From a virus, in the IMG/VR virus record IMGVR_UViG_3300042876_000317, positions 1 to 34,194 of that record: a stretch of 34,194 nt of DNA; one strand, written 5' to 3'. Shown piece after piece: positions 12,262 through 20,867 of this stretch. Made by a program: the position numbers and the translations under genes. Within the stretch, counting starts at the first letter, position 1; each line of letters starts with the position of its first letter. The notes below the pieces were generated by a model. That model was given only the letters and a program-made list of their open reading frames with translations, did no database searches and was not told the DNA's origin.

Positions 12262-12497
12262 CATTCGTAAACGACAGCGTCCGCGCGGAGATTGACTTTC
12301 GCGGTGCGCAGTTCGAGTACAGCGTGTCCCTGTTGCGTAAGGGCCAATGGAAGCGTGAGTCGCACGGGGTAACGATGCTGTTGCGCGATGTGTTGCAGTC
12401 GGTGCGTCAGCATTCGCCGGCGCTTGCCAACACCATCGCAGAGCGTGTGCGTCCTGGGCGCATCGGCACTGCGTTCACTCAGCAGGGGGCCGCGTGA
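12258..12497 (+). CDS. Hypothetical protein, 79 aa
   Basis: GTG 12258 overlaps the previous stop (GTGA). It has a beta-hairpin start (AEIDFRGAQFEYSVSLLRKG) and a helix (VTMLLRDVLQSVRQHS). No family was recognised. It is coupled to the methyltransferase gene by another GTGA overlap. Confidence 0.55.
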   Translation: MTFVNDSVRAEIDFRGAQFEYSVSLLRKGQWKRESHGVTMLLRDVLQSVRQHSPALANTIAERVRPGRIGTAFTQQGAA

Positions 12498-13051
12498 GCA
12501 CTGCCGTCACATCATCACCCGTCGACGCAGCCGAGCGCATCGAAGGATGGATGGACCGCGCTGAACTTCAGTGGCTTTACGCCACGGCGCAAAAGATGGA
12601 CACCATCGCGGAGCTTGGCTCGTGGAAGGGCCGATCCTCCTACGCGCTTGCGGCTGGCGTACGTGAGCGGCTGTATTGCGTCGACACGTTCCGGGGGAGC
12701 GCGGCTGAACTGGAAACGAATCACGCGGAGGCGAAGGAAGGCAGGATCCTTCATCAATTCATGCTGAACCTAGCGGAGTTGATTCACCACAAGGTAATCA
12801 CGGTAGTCTGCGATCACAACGAAGCGGCGCCGCAGATGCCCGACGTCGACATGGTGTTCCTCGACGGTTCCCATGACTACGTGAGCGTACTGGCCAACAT
12901 CAAGGCATGGAAGCCAAAGGCGCGGAAGCTGTTCGCCGGCCACGATATCAACTGGCCTGGCGTAGCGCGCGCGGTGGCGGAATCGTTCCCCGGTGAACCG
13001 CTGTATTGGGCAGCGGGGAGCATCTGGTTCGTGCGTATGGGGGAGAAGTGA
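12494..13051 (+). CDS. Class I SAM-dependent methyltransferase
   Basis: The 185-residue protein has the Rossmann-type methyltransferase plan: motif I TIAELGSWKGRSSYALA (E40, G42, G46), acidic D64 closing beta 2 (LYCVDTFRG), and DMVFLDGSHDY (about 119-129), then GHDINWPGVARAV. This is typical of the Methyltransf_24 group, which acts on small molecules, sugars or lipids and usually not on DNA. There is no DNA-recognition domain or DPPY-type motif, so DNA modification is unlikely. With the glycosyltransferase at 22172 it may modify a surface glycan; that is inference. Confidence 0.75.
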   Translation: MSTAVTSSPVDAAERIEGWMDRAELQWLYATAQKMDTIAELGSWKGRSSYALAAGVRERLYCVDTFRGSAAELETNHAEAKEGRILHQFMLNLAELIHHKVITVVCDHNEAAPQMPDVDMVFLDGSHDYVSVLANIKAWKPKARKLFAGHDINWPGVARAVAESFPGEPLYWAAGSIWFVRMGEK

Positions 13052-13428
13052 AAGCGATTTTGCGCTGGATTTACTGTCGGCTACTGAAGCGCTTCGCACC
13101 TCGCGATTTGATTGGGCCGATCCAGGCTCCGGATTGCGTTGTGCGTATGGTGGACGGTTCAGTTGGGCTGCGCTGTCGGTGCGGCGAAATCCACCACGGA
13201 GAGTACTTTCAAGAATCGTGGTTTCACCATAACTGCTTTCATCATGCGGAACTCGTTTGGCTTGGCATGGATTCGGATGGATCATTCGACCTGATGTGTA
13301 TGGATTGCGGCGAAACATTTAACGCAGAGTCAATCAAGAATTTGGAGCCAAGTGATTTCAGGGAATTGACCGAGATGGTGGATAAGTGTCGCGCTGAAAA
13401 CATACCGGGAGGTGCGCCATCGGCTTGA
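13048..13428 (+). CDS. Cys/His-rich hypothetical protein, 126 aa
   Basis: GTG 13048 overlaps the methyltransferase stop. Possible metal ligands are C43 and C45 (LRCRCGEIHH), H49, H50, C63 and C84-x2-C87 (CMDCGE), a zinc-ribbon-like spread. The first 20 residues (AILRWIYCRLLKRF) are a basic amphipathic helix that may touch membranes. Function unknown. It overlaps the small terminase start by four bases. Confidence 0.6.
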   Translation: MKAILRWIYCRLLKRFAPRDLIGPIQAPDCVVRMVDGSVGLRCRCGEIHHGEYFQESWFHHNCFHHAELVWLGMDSDGSFDLMCMDCGETFNAESIKNLEPSDFRELTEMVDKCRAENIPGGAPSA

Positions 13429-13892
13429 GGGGGCCGGCACCAAAGCCGTCGATCGTGCGCATCCGTGAAGGCATGCGCGGCCATCGGCCATTGCCTGCCA
13501 ACGAACCGCAGCCACGGCAGACGCCGCCGAAGTGCCCAAGCCATCTGAACGCAGCGCAGAAAAAAGAATGGAAGCGGCTGGCAACGCTGTTGATGCGGAT
13601 GCGTGTGCTCACCGAATCAGACGGCGACGCGCTGGAGCAACTGGTCGTGGCGATCGTGGCGAAGCGGGAAGCAGAGCAGGTGATTGCATCAGTGGGGCTA
13701 ATGGTCCCCGGATCAACAGGCAATGAGGTGCTGAACCCAGCGTGTAAAGAGCGGGATGCCGCGGCGAGTCAAATCCGCTGGTGGTCGACGCAGTTCGGGC
13801 TGACGCCATCGGCGCGTACACGGGTAGCGGCTGAACCGTTGAACGAAGAGGGAACCATTACGGACGACGTGGAGCGTGCTCTGTGTGGGTAG
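13425..13892 (+). CDS. terS: Terminase small subunit, P27 family
   Basis: TTG 13425 follows GGGAGGTGC and overlaps the previous stop. The N-terminus, RGPAPKPSIVRIREGMRGHR, and the SARTRV end are typical for the P27 family of small terminases. The centre is the expected helical, DNA-binding and oligomerising part (MRMRVLTESDGDALEQLVVA). It recognises phage DNA for packaging together with the large subunit that follows. About 155 residues is normal for the family. Confidence 0.85.
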   Translation: MRGPAPKPSIVRIREGMRGHRPLPANEPQPRQTPPKCPSHLNAAQKKEWKRLATLLMRMRVLTESDGDALEQLVVAIVAKREAEQVIASVGLMVPGSTGNEVLNPACKERDAAASQIRWWSTQFGLTPSARTRVAAEPLNEEGTITDDVERALCG

Positions 13893-13904
13893 CTGCCGGA
13901 GCCG

Positions 13905-13936
13905 CCCCGTTTCCGGGGTACTGCATCTGCATGCAG
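13905..13936. other. Two hairpins between small and large terminase genes
   Basis: CCCCG-TTTC-CGGGG (13905-13918) and CTGCAT-CTGC-ATGCAG (13921-13936) sit next to each other in an 87-base gap, the longest in this otherwise overlapped region. They could control terL expression or be part of a packaging site. Confidence 0.4.
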
Positions 13937-13979
13937 CCCGCATTCCCGGCCACTTGGATTATAGCAGGGGCAAACGGAT

Positions 13980-15638
13980 GTGGCTAACCTATGGCGGCTC
14001 GATGAATGCGCAATCTGCCAAACCCCGACTTGGTGTATCGCCCGAGCAGATGGACGGCCTCAATGCCGAGCGTGCGAGGTTGAGCGTTTCTTCGATAATT
14101 ACCTGTATCCGCCCCTCGGGTATCGACTCCTGCCATGGCAGCGAGATTTTCTGCGAACCATCTACGGGACATCGGAAAGCGCGGACTCGTGGCGGCGCTA
14201 CTACTGGAGTGCATACCTCTGTGTCCCGAAAAAACAAGGTAAGACTTTCCTGGTTGCAGGACTCCCGCTTTACCACCTGATTGTTGAAGCCGAGCGCGAT
14301 GAGATATTCAGCCCGCTGGCAGTATCGGCAGCAAGCGCACGTGATCAAGCCAACCTCGTAATGAAGGCGGCGCTGGAGATGATCCAGGTCAACCCTGGAT
14401 TGAAGGCGCGGCTGAAGCCGCTGCCATCAGTGAAGCGCATCATGAAGCGCAACGGGCACGGCGAGTATCAGGTACTTTCGGCGGACGGTAAGACGAACGA
14501 TGGCTGTGAGCCGTCGCTAGTGATCAAGGATGAGTACCACCGCTGGGGGCAGCAGCGTCACGAGACGTTGGATTCGGTGTTGACCAAGGGCATGAAGATC
14601 AGCCGGAAGGAGCCGCTGGAAATCAAGATCACCACGAGCGGATCCATCTACGAATCAAAGTTGTGGGCAGCGGAGCATCAGCAAGCCAAGAACGTAACTG
14701 CAGGGCGCGTAATTATCGCGCGGTATTACGCCAAGATCTATCAGGCTGATCCAGAAAAGATCAAGAAAGATCCAGGGTATTGGAAATCAAAAGAGGCACG
14801 CGTGGCGGCGTGTCCCTCTCATGTTGATAACGGCGGATTCATTTCAGACGAAGGGTTGGCGAGCGAGGTTCAGCAGGCAGAGGGCAACCCACAAAAGATC
14901 AACGAAGTAATCCGGCTGATACTGAACGTCGAAACGCTGACGGCTGGTGTGAAGGCAATTGACCCGCATCGATGGGAAGCCTGCCCGTACATCAGCCGCG
15001 GGCTTATGGGGCAGCGCTGCTACGGTGGCGTGGATTTGGCGAGCACTACGGATCTAGCGTCGTTCGCCTTGTGGTTTCCCGATGACGAAGGCGGCGGCGA
15101 TCTGAAGACGTGGTCATGGCTGCCATCAGAGCGCATCGCGGAATTGTCGGACGTGTGCAAGGTGGACTTCCGCGCATGGGTGCGCGACGGCTGGCTGATC
15201 GAATGTCCGGGGCACACGGTAGACCAAGACATGATTCAGGACAAAGTGCGCTGGGCTATGTCGGAGTTCGACCTTCGGCAGGTTGGCTACGACCAGCACA
15301 ACGCCTGGAAGTTTGCCAGCGAACTGAAGAATGAAGGCTTGGACATGGTTGCGGTGACGCAGGACTACGCGGGGCTGAATGAACCGGCGAAGGTCATGTT
15401 CGAAATGATTCAGAACGGCACGCTACGCCACGATCACCAACCACTGGAAGCGTGGGCCGCTGACTGCTTGCGGGTGAAGACGTTCAACGATCGCGTGGCA
15501 CCAGTGAAGCCTGACCGCGCGGGCGCAATGTATCGCATCGATCCAATGGTAGCGGCGATGAACGCTACTCACTGTTGGCTGAAGTTAGAAGTGGGCGAAG
15601 GCGAAGTCTGCAGCGCCTACGACAACCTCAAAGTCTAG
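13980..15638 (+). CDS. terL: Terminase large subunit with N-terminal Cys motif
   Basis: The 552-residue ATPase-nuclease drives DNA into the prohead. Walker A is PKKQGKT (83-89), Walker B is SLVIKDE (179-185, D184 E185), and the coupling motif ITTSGS follows at 217-222. The nuclease domain starts about 348 with GGVDLASTTDLAS (D352). Unlike many relatives, the N-terminus has five Cys (C10, C13, C19, C29, C32) resembling a zinc ribbon. GTG 13980 is chosen as the start since the ATG at 13978 is in another frame; AGGGG lies upstream. Confidence 0.92.
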   Translation: MANLWRLDECAICQTPTWCIARADGRPQCRACEVERFFDNYLYPPLGYRLLPWQRDFLRTIYGTSESADSWRRYYWSAYLCVPKKQGKTFLVAGLPLYHLIVEAERDEIFSPLAVSAASARDQANLVMKAALEMIQVNPGLKARLKPLPSVKRIMKRNGHGEYQVLSADGKTNDGCEPSLVIKDEYHRWGQQRHETLDSVLTKGMKISRKEPLEIKITTSGSIYESKLWAAEHQQAKNVTAGRVIIARYYAKIYQADPEKIKKDPGYWKSKEARVAACPSHVDNGGFISDEGLASEVQQAEGNPQKINEVIRLILNVETLTAGVKAIDPHRWEACPYISRGLMGQRCYGGVDLASTTDLASFALWFPDDEGGGDLKTWSWLPSERIAELSDVCKVDFRAWVRDGWLIECPGHTVDQDMIQDKVRWAMSEFDLRQVGYDQHNAWKFASELKNEGLDMVAVTQDYAGLNEPAKVMFEMIQNGTLRHDHQPLEAWAADCLRVKTFNDRVAPVKPDRAGAMYRIDPMVAAMNATHCWLKLEVGEGEVCSAYDNLKV

Positions 15639-15651
15639 ATACCCAAATCCA

Positions 15652-16980
15652 ATGTCAATCAAATCCCGACTGCGCCAATGGCTCAGCGATGAAAGCGACG
15701 CGGAAGTGTCGGAAAGTTGGGCACCCGACGATAAGCGCTGGTACGCGCCCGTCACGCTTTCGTCTGTGAGTCCGCAGACCGCGCTAGGCATTGACACCGC
15801 GTATGCATGCGTCGACCGCTACGCGAAAGAGCTTTCAACGTGTCCGCTACAGGTGTACGAGCGGTTGAAAAGCGGCGGAAACTCGCTGGCGTACTCGCAC
15901 AACCTGTATTACCTACTGCACGATTCACCCAATGAAGAACTGACGGCGGTTGAGTATTGGGACACGGTAATCCGGCACATTCTGACGTACGGCAACAGCA
16001 TCTCGCGCGTGTATGTCAACGGGCGCAACGACGTCACAGACATTCAACTCCTGATGCCGTGGAAGGTTGAGGTGAAGCGGGACAAGGACACTGGCGTCCG
16101 CTACTACCTCCACCACAAAGACGGCGGCGCAGAACCGGAAATTCTGTACGACGGCGACGTGATGCACATTCCGGGCCCTGGCTTTGACGGGCTTATGGGG
16201 TATTCGCCGATTGAAATGAATCGGCGCACGTTTGAGTCTGCCTACTACGCGGAAGACTACACGACGCGGTTCCTCGCAAACAACGGCATTCCGCCCGCGT
16301 ATCTCAGCTTCCCAGGAACGTTGAGCGAGAAGTCTTTTGAGTCGCTGCGCAAATGGATTGCGAAGTACTTCAACAGGCTGTCAGCAGGATCGCCGCAGGT
16401 GCTTGACCGCGGCATGGAGATCAAGACGGTTGCGATTAACCACCGCGATCTTCAGTGGATTGACCTTCGACGGCTGCAGGTGGAACAGATCTGCCGCATC
16501 TACGACGTCCCGCCGCATCGCGTGCAGGACTTGAGCCGCAGCACAAACAACAACATCGAGCATCAGGACATTGAGTGGACGAAGCACAGTATCCGTCCGC
16601 TGGCCAAGCGCATTGAGGCGCGCGTAAACAAGTCGCTGTTCGGCTCCATCGAGGGCAATCGATTCTTTGCTGAGTTCAACCTGAACGCCATGTATCGCGG
16701 CGACATGATCAGCGAAGCGAACGCCGCCAGCATCAAGATTTCCAGCGCGCAAATGAGCCCGAACGAAGCGCGGCGGCTGCGCAACGAGAACCCATACGAA
16801 GGCGGGGACACCTATTGGATTCAGGGCGCAATGATGCCGGTCGATCGGCTCATTAATCCACCTGAACCGCCGCCAGCCACAGCACCCGTCGCCGATCCCG
16901 CAGACGCGGAAGACGAGAACGCGCCAGCAGATGACGCGGAAGACAGCACTGAAGATCAACCCACAGAGGAGGCCGCATGA
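15652..16980 (+). CDS. Portal protein, HK97 family
   Basis: The 442-residue protein forms the ring through which DNA enters and leaves the head. It shows the family pattern: AYACVDRYAKELSTCPLQVY, NSISRVYVNGRNDVTDIQLL, FLANNGIPPAYLSFPG and the helical stem with RIYDVPPHRVQDL and QDIEWTKHSIRPLAKRIEA. The tail is rich in Pro and acidic residues, as is common. No strong ribosome site precedes ATG 15652. It overlaps the protease by four bases. Confidence 0.92.
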   Translation: MSIKSRLRQWLSDESDAEVSESWAPDDKRWYAPVTLSSVSPQTALGIDTAYACVDRYAKELSTCPLQVYERLKSGGNSLAYSHNLYYLLHDSPNEELTAVEYWDTVIRHILTYGNSISRVYVNGRNDVTDIQLLMPWKVEVKRDKDTGVRYYLHHKDGGAEPEILYDGDVMHIPGPGFDGLMGYSPIEMNRRTFESAYYAEDYTTRFLANNGIPPAYLSFPGTLSEKSFESLRKWIAKYFNRLSAGSPQVLDRGMEIKTVAINHRDLQWIDLRRLQVEQICRIYDVPPHRVQDLSRSTNNNIEHQDIEWTKHSIRPLAKRIEARVNKSLFGSIEGNRFFAEFNLNAMYRGDMISEANAASIKISSAQMSPNEARRLRNENPYEGGDTYWIQGAMMPVDRLINPPEPPPATAPVADPADAEDENAPADDAEDSTEDQPTEEAA

Positions 16981-17690
16981 AACCGCAGCCTGAACTATTA
17001 ACCGCAACTCTGCTGGCACCCGAACAGCAGACCGAACCCGAGGCGCGAGTGCGCGATGTGCTGTTCTACAGCGGCACCCCAATCCTCCGTTACGACATGT
17101 GGAATGACGAGGAATACCTGCTGTCATTCAGCACCGATCCGAAAGATGTACGGCTTAATCGGCTGAACGCGGGAGCCCCTGTATTCAAGGACCACGTTCC
17201 GTCAGTAGACAGCACCATCGGCAAGACGTCGAACGCGCGCATCACCAACGGCAAAGCATACGCCACGTTGGAATTCTCCGCGCGTGAAGACCTCGATGGA
17301 TTCTGGCAGGACGTGCAGGCGGGCATCATTCGTGCTGTCTCGATGGGCGTCGCGATGGATTCGCTGGAAGACATCACGCCCAAAAAGAAAGGCGCGATGA
17401 AACACCTGATGGCTCGTGGCTGGGAGCCATTTGAAATTTCCGTTGTACCGCTGGGTGCCGATCCAAAGGCGAAGTTCCTGGCCGCGCAGTTCATGAGCGA
17501 GCAGCATTTCGCGCGGCAGGCTCAGCAATCACCAATCCCATTCCCGCTGGTGGGGGCAGAACTACTGACCCAGCAGCCGGCGCAATCACAACAAGAACCA
17601 TCCGTACATCGCAGTGATGCGCGGGTGAAACTCGCACTCGCCTTAAATCTGAATCAGCGAGAGCGCAATTGGAAAGGAGCAAAGGCATGA
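16977..17690 (+). CDS. Prohead protease, HK97 family
   Basis: The 237-residue serine protease matures the capsid by cutting scaffold and capsid N-termini. The probable catalytic His is H73 (VFKDHVPS) and Ser is S122 (IIRAVSMGVAMDS), and the family ending WEPFEISVVPLGADPKA is present. The C-terminal 60 residues are Gln-rich and may act as scaffold. ATGA overlaps link it to portal and capsid genes. Confidence 0.92.
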   Translation: MKPQPELLTATLLAPEQQTEPEARVRDVLFYSGTPILRYDMWNDEEYLLSFSTDPKDVRLNRLNAGAPVFKDHVPSVDSTIGKTSNARITNGKAYATLEFSAREDLDGFWQDVQAGIIRAVSMGVAMDSLEDITPKKKGAMKHLMARGWEPFEISVVPLGADPKAKFLAAQFMSEQHFARQAQQSPIPFPLVGAELLTQQPAQSQQEPSVHRSDARVKLALALNLNQRERNWKGAKA

Positions 17691-19015
17691 AGAAGCGAGA
17701 ACTTCTGAAAACTCTCGACGCGCTTATCGCTGACGAGAAAGCCCAACTGGAGCGGTTGAAAGACATCGGGCTCGAAGGCGAAGAGGAGAACGAGTATAAC
17801 GCGCGCCGCGAGCGAATCGTGGAATTACAGGATGAAGTCGCCCGCATCGAAGTAGCGGAGCGCAAGATCCGCGAAGCCGAAGAGCGGCTGGCGGTTGAGC
17901 GGCGCAATGGTGGCCGCGTTCCGGCACAGGTCCACGACAACGCGCAGGATCGCCCGTGGGCAACGCTTGGCGAACAGCTTCAGGCGATCGCCTACGCACA
18001 TTCCCCTTACGGTACGTTCGGCGGACTCGGCGGAAAGTCCGACCCCCGCTTGTATCAAACGCTTGCACCCAGCGGCGCATCCGCCCAGGTACCCGCCGAT
18101 GGTGGCGTGTTCATCAGTAAGCAGTTCACCGATGCGCTGATGGCGCGCGTGGGTGAGACTTCGCAACTGCTGAGCCGCTGCGACAATATCCCGATCAGCG
18201 AAGGCAATAACGGCTTGGAAGCGCCGTACGTCGATGAGACTTCACGCGCAACCGGCTCCCGTTGGGGCGGCGTCCGCGTGTATCGCGCGGCTGAAACCGA
18301 TACCGTCACGGCATCGCGTCCGAAGTTCAACAAGCATCAGTTGGACCTGGAAGACTTGAAGGGGTTGGCCTACATGTCCGACCGGCTGCTGCGCAACGTG
18401 GCAGCGCTTGAGTCCATCTTCGGCACGGCATTCGCCGAAGAGTTCGCCTGGACCATCGACAACGAAATCCTTCGCGGCAACGGTGCTGCGCAGATGCTTG
18501 GCATCCTGAACTCGCCAGCGCTCATCAGCGTGTCCGCTGAAACCGGGCAGGCAGCGTCCACGATCGTGTGGGAAAACATCGTAAAGATGCGCGCCCGCGT
18601 GCATCCCCGCAGCCGCCAGAATATGGTGTGGCTGATCAACGTGGACTGCGAACCGCAACTGCACCTGATGTATTTCCAGGCTGGCACCGCGGCAGTTCCG
18701 GTGTATCTGCCGTCCAACGGCGCGGCTGGCCAGCCTGACGCCACGCTGTACGGGCGCCCGGTGATCCCAATCGAGCAGGCTTCCACGCTGGGCACGGTTG
18801 GCGATATTACCGCCGTCGACCTTTCGCAATACCTCGTCATCACACAGGGCGGCTTGCGCGCTGCTTCGAGCATGCACGTGCGCTTCATCTACGACGAAAT
18901 GACGTTCAAGTGGAACTACTCCATCAACGGCATGCCGAAGTGGAAGACCGCGCTGACCCCGGCCAACGGCAGCAACACAACCTCCCCGTTCGTCGCGCTT
19001 GCGACACGTTCGTAA
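17687..19015 (+). CDS. Major capsid protein, HK97 fold
   Basis: The 442-residue protein starts at ATG 17687 (ATGA overlap) behind AAAGGAG; ATG 17669 is a poorer start. Residues 1-80 form a charged coiled coil (delta domain), the part normally removed by the protease. The shell domain starts near DRPWATLGEQLQAIA and includes VPADGGVFISKQFTDALMA, the E-loop region and LRGNGAAQMLGILNSPA, characteristic of HK97-type capsids. Confidence 0.93.
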   Translation: MKKRELLKTLDALIADEKAQLERLKDIGLEGEEENEYNARRERIVELQDEVARIEVAERKIREAEERLAVERRNGGRVPAQVHDNAQDRPWATLGEQLQAIAYAHSPYGTFGGLGGKSDPRLYQTLAPSGASAQVPADGGVFISKQFTDALMARVGETSQLLSRCDNIPISEGNNGLEAPYVDETSRATGSRWGGVRVYRAAETDTVTASRPKFNKHQLDLEDLKGLAYMSDRLLRNVAALESIFGTAFAEEFAWTIDNEILRGNGAAQMLGILNSPALISVSAETGQAASTIVWENIVKMRARVHPRSRQNMVWLINVDCEPQLHLMYFQAGTAAVPVYLPSNGAAGQPDATLYGRPVIPIEQASTLGTVGDITAVDLSQYLVITQGGLRAASSMHVRFIYDEMTFKWNYSINGMPKWKTALTPANGSNTTSPFVALATRS

Positions 19016-19046
19016 TCGGGACTCTTGAGGAAAGGAGAAACAGAAC

Positions 19047-19520
19047 ATGTATAGCCTCATTGAAAAACTTCACTTCGTCAAGGGTCTGGACCCGGTCGCG
19101 GATTTCATGGACAGCACCCAGTACTCGGACATCGTGGATTTCAGCCTCCATCAGGAGATGCTCTTTGTGATTTACAAGGGCGTCGGCACCACCGGCACGT
19201 CGACCATCACCATGGAAGCATCGGACGATATCAGCGGCAGCAATGTCAGCGCGATTCCGTTCAAGTACAAGGCGGTCACCAGCACCGACCTGCAGGGCGC
19301 CGTCACCACGGCGACCTCGGCGGGCTTCACGACCACGGCTGGCTCCAGCCAGATCTACGTGATTGAGGTGATCCCGGAAGAGCTTTCCGCGAGCGGCTAC
19401 AAGTACGTGCGGCTCAAGGCAGTCGAGTCCGTCAACTCGCCCGTGCTGGGAGGCATCTTGGTAATTGCAGGCGCACCGAAGTACGGCAAGCCCTCCACTA
19501 CGCTCTCGATCATCGACTGA
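19047..19520 (+). CDS. Head-associated structural protein, 157 aa
   Basis: It follows the capsid gene after 31 bases with an AAAGGAGAA ribosome site and its own space, as expected for a strongly expressed protein. The sequence is beta-rich, with Ser/Thr-rich strands (TSTITMEASDDISGSNVSAI) and YKYVRLKAVESVNSPVLGGI. Place and composition suggest a head decoration or stabilising protein. No named family was recognised. A terminator follows. Confidence 0.7.
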   Translation: MYSLIEKLHFVKGLDPVADFMDSTQYSDIVDFSLHQEMLFVIYKGVGTTGTSTITMEASDDISGSNVSAIPFKYKAVTSTDLQGAVTTATSAGFTTTAGSSQIYVIEVIPEELSASGYKYVRLKAVESVNSPVLGGILVIAGAPKYGKPSTTLSIID

Positions 19521-19554
19521 TCATCCCCAACACCAACTAACCAAAGGGCCAAAT

Positions 19555-19594
19555 GGGGCGTGCCGTACCGTATCCCGGTGCGCCCCGATTTTTT
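19555..19594 (+). terminator. Rho-independent terminator after the capsid genes
   Basis: GGGGCG (19555-19560) pairs with CGCCCC (19581-19586), extended by five inner pairs including two G-T wobbles, and is followed by a run of six T (19589-19594). Confidence 0.85.
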
Positions 19595-19645
19595 CAACCA
19601 ACAAGCTGAACGCCGCAAGGTGATTCCAAAAAAGGAGCCAGCCAA

Positions 19646-20377
19646 ATGAGAACGCAGACATTCTACAACAGCCGCAACTTGGTTATCTGGGACCGCGATT
19701 ATTCGCCTACTCGTGGAGCTTCCCTGTGGGAAACGTGCCCTATCCATGCAATCAATCAGGACCCACTTGTCGGGCACGTCTTCTTCGATGACTTCCACGA
19801 TTTCAAGCTGAGCGGCACAGATATCGGATGGACCCGAACCGCAACAGGCGCGGGCACCAGCGTCATCAGCGACGCGGCGTGCGGCGTTCTATTGAACACC
19901 AACGCGGCGGCGGATAACGACATGATCCAGATCCAATGGAACTCTGAGATCTTCCTGCCCGCAGCCAGCAAGCCGCTCTGGTTCGAAGCGCGCGTCAAAG
20001 TTTCCGATGCAACGCAGTCCGATATGTACGTCGGGCTTGCGGTACTTGATACCAGCATCGTGGTTAGCGAGCCAAGCGATGGCATCTGGTGGAGAAAGAA
20101 CGACGGCGACGCGCTGTTGGACTTCGCTACGGTGGGCACCTCCACCGAAACCGCATCGACCAGTCAGGGCACGCTTGTTGATGACACGTGGGTAAGGCTT
20201 GGATTCTTTCACAACGGCAATGGTTCGGTGTACTCGTACATCAACGGCGTCCTGAAAGCCACGCACACGACCAACATCCCGGCCACCGAACTGACGCCAT
20301 CGTTTGCAATTCAGAACGGTGAAGGCGTCGCGAAGACGGGCAGCGTTGACTACATCAAGGTGGTACAGATTCGATGA
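19646..20377 (+). CDS. Concanavalin/LamG-like structural protein, 243 aa
   Basis: After the terminator, ATG 19646 follows AAAAAAGGAG. The product is beta-rich and shows the jelly-roll pattern of phage-encoded lectin-like proteins: FFDDFHDFKL, PLWFEARVKVSDATQSDMYV, WVRLGFFHNGNGSVYSYING and VDYIKVVQI. Such proteins are found on phage capsids and tails and may bind sugars. Its place between capsid and connector genes fits a head surface protein. Sugar binding is inferred. Confidence 0.7.
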   Translation: MRTQTFYNSRNLVIWDRDYSPTRGASLWETCPIHAINQDPLVGHVFFDDFHDFKLSGTDIGWTRTATGAGTSVISDAACGVLLNTNAAADNDMIQIQWNSEIFLPAASKPLWFEARVKVSDATQSDMYVGLAVLDTSIVVSEPSDGIWWRKNDGDALLDFATVGTSTETASTSQGTLVDDTWVRLGFFHNGNGSVYSYINGVLKATHTTNIPATELTPSFAIQNGEGVAKTGSVDYIKVVQIR

Positions 20378-20865
20378 AACGCTTGGCGGTCCTAACATGG
20401 CTGGCGATTCTGTCGGGCTGGATCGCCAACGCCCAACCGAACATTCTCAACACGTACACAGCGACGTGTGACACAACGCCATCGGCGGCAACGACAGCCT
20501 GCACGATTCAGCAGCCGGCGAGTGGTGCCAAGACTGTGGAGTTTGTCGAAGCCTTCATTAGCACTGCCGCGGCTACGGACATTACCTTTACCTGCAACGG
20601 CACAGCGGCAAGCGGCACAGCGGTCACGCCTGCCGTCAATAACCCGGGCGTGGCATCGGCGGCGACGGCAACCGCCTGGCACACGTCCGACGCGGGATCT
20701 GGGACGGCCTGTGGCCCAACAATCCCGTTGTCAGCGGGTGCCGCCCCCACGCTAAACATCGCGGATTACCAACTCCGCGGCAACGGCACAACCAAGAACT
20801 TCACCATCCGCGCGTCGTCGATGACGGGCCGGATAGTGATCGTCGTGAAGTGGCGGGAGTACTGA
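20374..20865 (+). CDS. Exported Thr/Ala-rich protein in the head module, 163 aa
   Basis: ATG 20374 overlaps the previous stop. The N-terminus, MKRLAVLTWLAILSGWIANA, is a clear Sec signal with cleavage after ANA. The mature part is rich in Thr, Ala and Ser with three to four Cys that could form disulfides (TATCDTTPSAATTACTIQQ, FTCNGTA, GTACGPT). Virion proteins are normally not exported, so this may be an extra gene acting at the host envelope, or the N-terminus may have another use. Confidence 0.6.
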   Translation: MKRLAVLTWLAILSGWIANAQPNILNTYTATCDTTPSAATTACTIQQPASGAKTVEFVEAFISTAAATDITFTCNGTAASGTAVTPAVNNPGVASAATATAWHTSDAGSGTACGPTIPLSAGAAPTLNIADYQLRGNGTTKNFTIRASSMTGRIVIVVKWREY

Positions 20866-20867
20866 CG

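Noticed and set aside
12494-13051. Methyltransferase as a DNA restriction-modification enzyme
   Set aside because: It has no DPPY-type motif or recognition domain and there is no partner restriction gene.
13876-14280. Plus-strand ORF bridging the terS-terL gap
   Set aside because: It overlaps the conserved start of the large terminase in another frame and has no domain.
18242-19060. Long minus-strand ORF (272 codons) across the capsid gene
   Set aside because: It is a shadow of the well-supported major capsid gene in GC-rich DNA.
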